From Clostridium prolinivorans (GTDB lineage Bacteria > Bacillota > Clostridia > Clostridiales > Clostridiaceae), in NCBI RefSeq assembly GCF_004011155.1, contig NZ_RJWG01000006.1, positions 62,001 to 126,000 of the forward strand: a stretch of DNA of 64,000 bases, given 5' to 3'. Below are positions 59,079 to 64,000 of the stretch, piece by piece (positions within the stretch are counted from its first letter, which is position 1; the number at the start of each line of letters is the position of its first letter). Under the pieces are notes generated by a model, which was not told the DNA's origin, did no database searches, and worked only from the letters and a program-made list of their open reading frames with translations. Both the position numbers and the translations under genes were made by a program.

Positions 59079-59786
59079 CTATTTTATTGGCTTTAATTTA
59101 TCATTTATTAAATCCCATTCATAAGCTTCTCCAGTATTTACATTAACATAATACCAACCTATTGTAGCTACATGGTCTTCCATATTTTCATAAACTTGTA
59201 TTACATAATAACTTTGATTATCACGATCTTGAATATGGTCATAAGCATATTTTATTTGTGAAGTACTATTTTTAACACATCCTTTAACTATTTCTACTGC
59301 TTTTTCTGGAGTTATTGTAGCACCAACTTTGTTTACAGTTTCCTTTTCTTTTTCTTTCATATTTTTTATAAATTGCTCTTCAATTTTAGCATCTAAAATA
59401 TCTTTTAAGCTTTTAGCTTCTTTATTTTTATTATCAATTTTCAAGATTTCATCTAAATATTTTGTAGCTTCTTCATATTTATTTTCTTGAATAGAATTAT
59501 TAGCTAATTCTATATTTTGTTTTATATATTCTTCTTTACATTGCTTAATTTTATCTTGAGCTTTATCATATAAATTTAAATTTTCTTTATAAATTTTATT
59601 TAATTCTTTTTCAGCTTCTAAATATTTTTTTTCATCCATTAAACTTATTCCTTTATTGTATATAGCTTTAATAGCTTTTAAATCTTTAGTTTTGTTATAC
59701 CTATATATGCCTATCACGCCTATTATAAAAATTATGACTATCACTAAAAATATAATTACATTTTTCTTAAATGTTGTTTTATTCAT
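59079..59786 (-). CDS. Membrane-anchored TPR-like protein
   Basis: The 235-residue protein has a single N-terminal membrane helix (residues 9-28), two or three TPR-like helix pairs (AIYNKGISLMDEKKYLEAEKELNKI and NNSIQENKYEEATKYLDEILKID) and a C-terminal domain with ITPEKAVEIVKGCVK and a WYYVNVNTGEAYEWDL hairpin, like PepSY-related secreted domains. It probably sits outside the cell and binds proteins. It is 21 bases downstream of the epimerase gene, possibly cotranscribed. GGGAG box. Confidence 0.65.
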   Translation of the reverse strand: MNKTTFKKNVIIFLVIVIIFIIGVIGIYRYNKTKDLKAIKAIYNKGISLMDEKKYLEAEKELNKIYKENLNLYDKAQDKIKQCKEEYIKQNIELANNSIQENKYEEATKYLDEILKIDNKNKEAKSLKDILDAKIEEQFIKNMKEKEKETVNKVGATITPEKAVEIVKGCVKNSTSQIKYAYDHIQDRDNQSYYVIQVYENMEDHVATIGWYYVNVNTGEAYEWDLINDKLKPIK

Positions 59787-59807
59787 AGTTAAATTCTCCC
59801 TTTGTAT

Positions 59808-60962
59808 TTACACTGATTTAAATTCTTTAGGCCTATATTTTGTTAATCCAAAATAATATAATAAAGCATCAATAATTCTTTTACTTGCTAATCCATCTCC
59901 ATATGGATTTATTGATTCACTCATTTTATCATACATACTAATATTTTTAATTAAAACTTCAGCATTTTTTAAAACATTAAGATAGTCAGTTCCTACAAGC
60001 TTAACAGTACCCGCCTTAACTGCTTCAGGTCTTTCTGTAACATTTCTTAATACTAATACAGGTTTCCCTAAATGAGGGGCTTCTTCTTGTAGTCCACCTG
60101 AATCTGTCATAATCATATAACATCTATTCATTAAATTATGAGTTTCTTTTGTATCAAGTGGAGGTAATAAATGCACTCTGCTTAGATTGCCTAAATATTT
60201 TTCTACAGTATTCCTTACAATTGGGTTTAAATGCACTAAATAAACTAATTCCACTTCTTCATTATTTAAAACTATATCTCTTAAAGCTTTGCAAATATTT
60301 TCTAAAGGTTCTCCCCAATTTTCTCTTCTATGAGCTGTAACCATTATTACTTTCCTATTATTATAATCAATTTTATTAAGTACATCATTAACAAATATAT
60401 AATCTTTTTTTATAGTAGTTTTCATTGCATCTATAACAGTATTCCCTGTAATATATATTATTTCTTCATTTATTCCTTCATTTAATAAATTCTGTTTAGA
60501 TCCATTTGTAGGTGCAAAATGTATATCACAAATTGTTCCAGTAAGTTTTCTATTCATTTCTTCAGGAAAAGGAAAGTATTTATTAAATGTACGTAAGCCA
60601 GCTTCTACATGTCCAACTTTAATTTGTTGATAAAAAGCTGCTAGAGAAGCTGCAAACGTAGTAGTAGTATCACCATGAACTAATATAATATCAGGTTTAT
60701 AACTAGAAAATATATTTTCTAATCCACTTAAAACTTTATTTGTTATAGATGTTAATGTTTGTTTAGTAGTCATAATATTTAAATCATAGTCAGGCTTTAT
60801 ATCAAATAACTTAAGTACTTGATCTAGCATTTCTCTATGTTGTGCTGTAACACATACTGTCGATTCAAATTTGTTATTTTTTTCTAATTCTTTAACTAAT
60901 GGTGCCATTTTTATAGCTTCTGGTCTTGTCCCAAAAATAGTCATAATTTTAATTTTTTCCAT
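59808..60962 (-). CDS. wecB: UDP-N-acetylglucosamine 2-epimerase (non-hydrolysing)
   Basis: The 384-residue GT-B-fold enzyme interconverts UDP-GlcNAc and UDP-ManNAc for teichoic acid or capsule synthesis. It shows TIFGTRPEAIKMAPL, HGDTTTTFAA, GHVEAGLRTFNKYFPFPEEMNR, VTAHRRENWG and TDSGGLQEEAP. I start it at the ATG at 60962 with GGAGATG upstream. The longer frame to 60986 has no box. No wall-polymer gene cluster is next to it. Confidence 0.93.
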   Translation of the reverse strand: MEKIKIMTIFGTRPEAIKMAPLVKELEKNNKFESTVCVTAQHREMLDQVLKLFDIKPDYDLNIMTTKQTLTSITNKVLSGLENIFSSYKPDIILVHGDTTTTFAASLAAFYQQIKVGHVEAGLRTFNKYFPFPEEMNRKLTGTICDIHFAPTNGSKQNLLNEGINEEIIYITGNTVIDAMKTTIKKDYIFVNDVLNKIDYNNRKVIMVTAHRRENWGEPLENICKALRDIVLNNEEVELVYLVHLNPIVRNTVEKYLGNLSRVHLLPPLDTKETHNLMNRCYMIMTDSGGLQEEAPHLGKPVLVLRNVTERPEAVKAGTVKLVGTDYLNVLKNAEVLIKNISMYDKMSESINPYGDGLASKRIIDALLYYFGLTKYRPKEFKSV

Positions 60963-61072
60963 TTTATCATCTCCATATTTCATCATATTACTTTATAATA
61001 TTTTATATATATCTATTATTTTATCAAAATATATTTATTATTCAATTTATAATTTATTGAGTTGTAACTAAA

Positions 61073-61106
61073 AAAGCTTGACATTTACTTATATTAGTCA
61101 AGCTTT
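61073..61106 (-). terminator. Terminator of the glucosaminidase gene
   Basis: Arms AAAGCTTGAC (61073-61082) and GTCAAGCTTT (61097-61106) just after the stop on the minus strand, with a T-run. Confidence 0.85.
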
Positions 61107-61112
61107 AATAAT

Positions 61113-62843
61113 TTATTTTTTATATACAGGTATATCAAATCTTAATATATAGTTTTTACATTTATCATATAAATTTTTTATACTATTTATTTGTTTTACA
61201 GCCCATCCTATGTCTGTCGCATATTGATGATTTCCCGGATTAGCTGGGTTCCATTTCATTTTATATAATGTGTCTTGCCCAGCATTTATATAACCCTTAC
61301 CTATAAATTCAGCCCCTCCTATTATTGCATCTTCTGGCGTAAACCAATTATGCTCATAAGCATATTTCGCACCCCAAGCAACAGGATTTGGCCTATCTCC
61401 ATCAGAAGAATAGAATGGTTTATCATAAGCTCCAACTCCATACATATTATATACTTTTTTACCTCCATAATATACTCCATTCGCTAAAGAGCTTGTACCG
61501 TTTCCAGTTTCTAATAGTGAATGTGCTATTAAATATATTTCATTTACATTATGTTTAAGTGAAGCTTCAATAAAATATTTAGCTTTTCCTTGTAATATAC
61601 CTTTATTTAATAAAATATTATTAAGCTCAGATTCATTTATTCCAGCTTGTCCAGAAAGTTGTAAGAATTGATAAATATTTTTCTTTTCTAAAAAATTATT
61701 AGGATTAAGATAATATGCTACATCTTCTCTTTTAGCTTTTTGCCAATATTCCCCATTAGAGCCTCTGCCATATAAATCAGTTAAAGGGCTTCCATATTTC
61801 ATTTGTTTATCTAATGCTTCTTCAAATGTTATAGTATAATTAGTATTCGTAATATATATTCCTTCGTCATTATATGGTTGTTTAGCTTTTGCAATAATTA
61901 AAAGTACTGCTGTTTCATTTTTTAAACTAGGTTCAACATTAGGAGCATTAAATATAGTTTGATATCCATTAATTGCTGGTGTAAAATTACCTTTCTTATG
62001 ACTTCCTTTGCTCCATGATAATATTACTTTTGCACTATCATTTATGCCATCTATAAATCTCTTATCATTAGGATATAAATTTTGAGCTTCTATATTTATA
62101 TCCAAAGCTTCATAAGGATTACTTGAAATAACTTTCTTCATTTTATTATAATATTCATCTGCTGTATACCAAATCTTTTTATTACTAGCAAGATTAAGAT
62201 ATTTATTTGTTTCAGATATGATCTCATCATTCACATTAATTGAATCTAATATAGTTTGATATCCATTAATTGCTGGTGTAAAATTACCTTTCTTATGACT
62301 TCCTTTGCTCCATGATAATATTACTTTTGCACTATCATTTATGCCATCTATAAATCTCTTATCATTATAATAAATCATTATAGCCTCATTTGATATATTA
62401 AATATATCATACGGAGCTGATAAACTAAATTTTGACATTATACTATAATATTCATTTGAAGTTATTGGGACTTTTTTATTTATAGCTAACTGCTTATTTC
62501 GTGTAGCAGCCTGCTTTATATAAAAATTAGCTGGTGAATTAATAACTGTATCATAGCCATTAATTGCTACACCAAAATTTCCTTTATTATGACTACCTAT
62601 ACTCCATCTTAAAATAGTAATTGCTGAATTATTTATTCCATTAATAAATCTATAATCATCTGAGTAAATACTATATGCTTCTTTATATATATTAAGAGCC
62701 TCATATGGATTAGTAGAACTATATGAAATAGCAGTATTATAATACTTATCAGCAGTCATAGTGCCTGCTTGAATACTGCTTGTTTTTGATAAAATTAAAC
62801 TTGTAATAACCAAAACTATAATATTTTTCCTATATCTTAGCAA
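61113..62843 (-). CDS. Secreted GH73-type N-acetylglucosaminidase with three internal repeats
   Basis: About 576 residues. A signal peptide (RYRKNIIVLVITSLILSKTS, cleavage near SIQAG) is followed by three repeats of about 90-100 residues. Each opens with a YYN/YYS helix and NPYEAL-like motif, then RFIDGINDSAKVILSWS, GSHKKGNF and AINGYQTI. The last two repeats are nearly identical. The C-terminal domain is a glucosaminidase with the catalytic Glu in IAHSLLETGNGTS, then YNMYGVGAYD and WAVKQI. It cuts the glycan strands of peptidoglycan. The repeats probably bind the wall. The frame reaches an ATG at 62882, but AGAGGTGA serves the TTG at 62843. Confidence 0.85.
   Translation of the reverse strand: MLRYRKNIIVLVITSLILSKTSSIQAGTMTADKYYNTAISYSSTNPYEALNIYKEAYSIYSDDYRFINGINNSAITILRWSIGSHNKGNFGVAINGYDTVINSPANFYIKQAATRNKQLAINKKVPITSNEYYSIMSKFSLSAPYDIFNISNEAIMIYYNDKRFIDGINDSAKVILSWSKGSHKKGNFTPAINGYQTILDSINVNDEIISETNKYLNLASNKKIWYTADEYYNKMKKVISSNPYEALDINIEAQNLYPNDKRFIDGINDSAKVILSWSKGSHKKGNFTPAINGYQTIFNAPNVEPSLKNETAVLLIIAKAKQPYNDEGIYITNTNYTITFEEALDKQMKYGSPLTDLYGRGSNGEYWQKAKREDVAYYLNPNNFLEKKNIYQFLQLSGQAGINESELNNILLNKGILQGKAKYFIEASLKHNVNEIYLIAHSLLETGNGTSSLANGVYYGGKKVYNMYGVGAYDKPFYSSDGDRPNPVAWGAKYAYEHNWFTPEDAIIGGAEFIGKGYINAGQDTLYKMKWNPANPGNHQYATDIGWAVKQINSIKNLYDKCKNYILRFDIPVYKK
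61951..62368 (-). repeat. Near-identical 120-bp direct repeats inside the glucosaminidase gene
   Basis: The stretch at 61951-62070 recurs almost base for base at about 62249-62368. Both encode the RFIDGINDSAKVILSWS to NGYQT part of the wall-binding repeats. The first repeat unit (about 62520-62670) is clearly diverged. Near-identity at DNA level means recent duplication or gene conversion. Confidence 0.85.
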
Positions 62844-63022
62844 TTTATCACCTCTTATCCCTACTTCATTAGCCTTGAGCATAATTCTAAGGTCTTGATA
62901 TTACTAGCCCGTTAGGACTAATTTTTTTATCACTCAAATATATGTCATAGGATTTCCTCACTTTTTGTCGAATTATACTATATAAACACAAATAATATAA
63001 AAACAATAAGGAGGAAATCTCT

Positions 63023-64000
63023 ATGTACCAACGTCAAGAAATTTTTAACATAATTGAACTTTTTACTTCTCAAAAGCTTATCAACTTTTATACAAGAATC
63101 TTCGATAATCTTGCTCTATCCTCATTACCCGATAGGGTACCTTCAAAATTTGGTCCTGCTGGATTTTCACGTCATGCTCTTTTTAGAGCTTTCATTGTCA
63201 TGAAATGTGAGAAGCTTGGCCAAGTTACTGACCTTAAAGATTTTCTAGAAAATAATCTAATCATTGCTCAGCTTTATGGTTTCAATATTCTTAAGCCTTT
63301 ACCTTCATACTGGGTTTTTCAGAGATTTATCAAAAATTTATCTAACTCTTATTTTAAAGAAATCATGAAAAATCAAGTTAATCTTCTTAAATAGCTAGGG
63401 TTTATTGACAACAACTTTATATCAGTTGATGACACTCCTGTTAATGAGTGGTTTTCACTCATTGGTAGTTATATTATTGCTGATAAAGGTTATGACTCAA
63501 AGCAAAATCATGATTTTATTCGTAATACCCTTAAAGGCCATGCCTTCATTGCATTAAATAAACATGGATCAAAACCTAAAAACTTAACATCAACAGGCAA
63601 TGTAATATGCGATGCCGGATTAGCAATGCATAAAGATGGCAAACAATATTTTGATTCATATATTAAACAAAAGTTTTGCTGTCCTTTTAGGACTTCTAAA
63701 GATGATTCTTTATGTCCATGTAAACACGAAAAATTCTTTAACGGTAAGAAGAACAGAGGTTGTATAAAATACATAAGCATTGGAACTGATTATAGATCCT
63801 CTATAAATCGTGATTCTATATTTTTTAAGAAAATATACAGCCTTAGAACTGAATCTGAAAGATACAATTCTAGATGGAAGATTTTAAATATTGAACAAGC
63901 TTATGTTAGAAATATTAACTCTATTACTAATCTAAATACAATCGGACATATTTGCCTTTTAACTATTGCAATTGCTGCTATAAAATCTGGCTGTGTTGAT
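63023..64000 (+). pseudogene. IS1182-like transposase, interrupted and internally deleted
   Basis: The frame from the ATG at 63023 (GGAGG box) runs with one in-frame TAG at 63392-63394 to the window edge. The first part (RQEIFNIIELFTSQKLINFY, SRHALFRAFIVMKCEKLG, PSYWVFQRFI) and the second (FISVDDTPVNEW, IIADKGYDSKQN, a cysteine-rich CPFRTSKDDSLCPC stretch, ESERYNSRWKILNIEQAYVR) match the N-terminal and DDE domains of IS1182-group transposases. Between SVDDTPV and ADKGYD about 100 residues are missing. The stop and deletion make it inactive. The IS ends could not be identified; the right end lies outside the window. Confidence 0.8.

Noticed and set aside
63508-63780. A 90-codon minus-strand frame in the transposase
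   Set aside because: The opposite strand gives clear transposase motifs throughout, so this is a shadow frame.

Overview
The window is very AT-rich, with strong GGAGG-type ribosome binding sites and many TTG/GTG starts. Its gene content ([FeFe]-hydrogenase maturation, several PTS sugar systems, LicT and LevR-type regulators, T-box and lysine riboswitches, a pab-fol operon) points to a strictly anaerobic, sugar-fermenting member of the Clostridia, most like Clostridium sensu stricto. No rRNA, tRNA, CRISPR array or prophage is visible.

Layout. 1-4 kb: end of a TM1266-type regulator followed by hydE-hydG-hydF, the full maturase set for [FeFe] hydrogenase. 4-13.5 kb: a MATE exporter, a chemotaxis receptor with no sensory ectodomain, thrS under a T-box, a fragment of an NADH-dependent hydrogenase/NuoF-like subunit truncated at both ends, an HD protein, a UbiB-type kinase and a phasin-like protein. 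14-20.5 kb: a small secreted protein, an LTA-synthase-like enzyme, a frameshifted GH4 phospho-glucosidase, a MocR regulator and two unrecognised small genes. 20.6-27.5 kb: a cellobiose-type PTS operon (IIA, IIB, GH1, IIC) read from two tandem sigma-54 promoters, divergent from its LevR-type activator. 27.6-32.4 kb: an acetyltransferase, a TIM-barrel isomerase, a YesM-YesN-like fusion and a collapsed solute-binding lipoprotein, which look like remains of a CUT1 sugar importer locus. 32.5-38.3 kb: a two-component system with a MacAB-like exporter. 38.6-42.3 kb: the fructose operon. 42.5-45.3 kb: a lysine ABC importer under a lysine riboswitch. 45.4-51.6 kb: a cupin protein, a HAD phosphatase and a beta-glucoside PTS operon with two LicT antitermination sites. 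51.7-58.4 kb: pabA-pabB-pabC-folE-HD-MFS-folP-folBK. 58.7-64 kb: a small orphan, a TPR membrane protein, UDP-GlcNAc 2-epimerase, a repeat-containing glucosaminidase and a decayed IS1182-like transposase running off the window.

How it fits together: the catabolic modules (cellobiose, fructose, aryl-beta-glucosides) each carry a local regulator of a different class, and their products feed fermentation with hydrogen release through the hydrogenase that HydEFG mature. Several modules are decaying (hydrogenase-subunit fragment, GH4 frameshift, solute-binding protein deletion, transposase stop), so this stretch is under ongoing gene loss. Large intergenic hairpins recur. Two copies of an approximately 120-bp intergenic element with a compensatory base change are the least explained signal. 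No clearly new multi-gene system was found; the better leads are this element, the YesM-YesN fusion and the HD protein in the folate operon.
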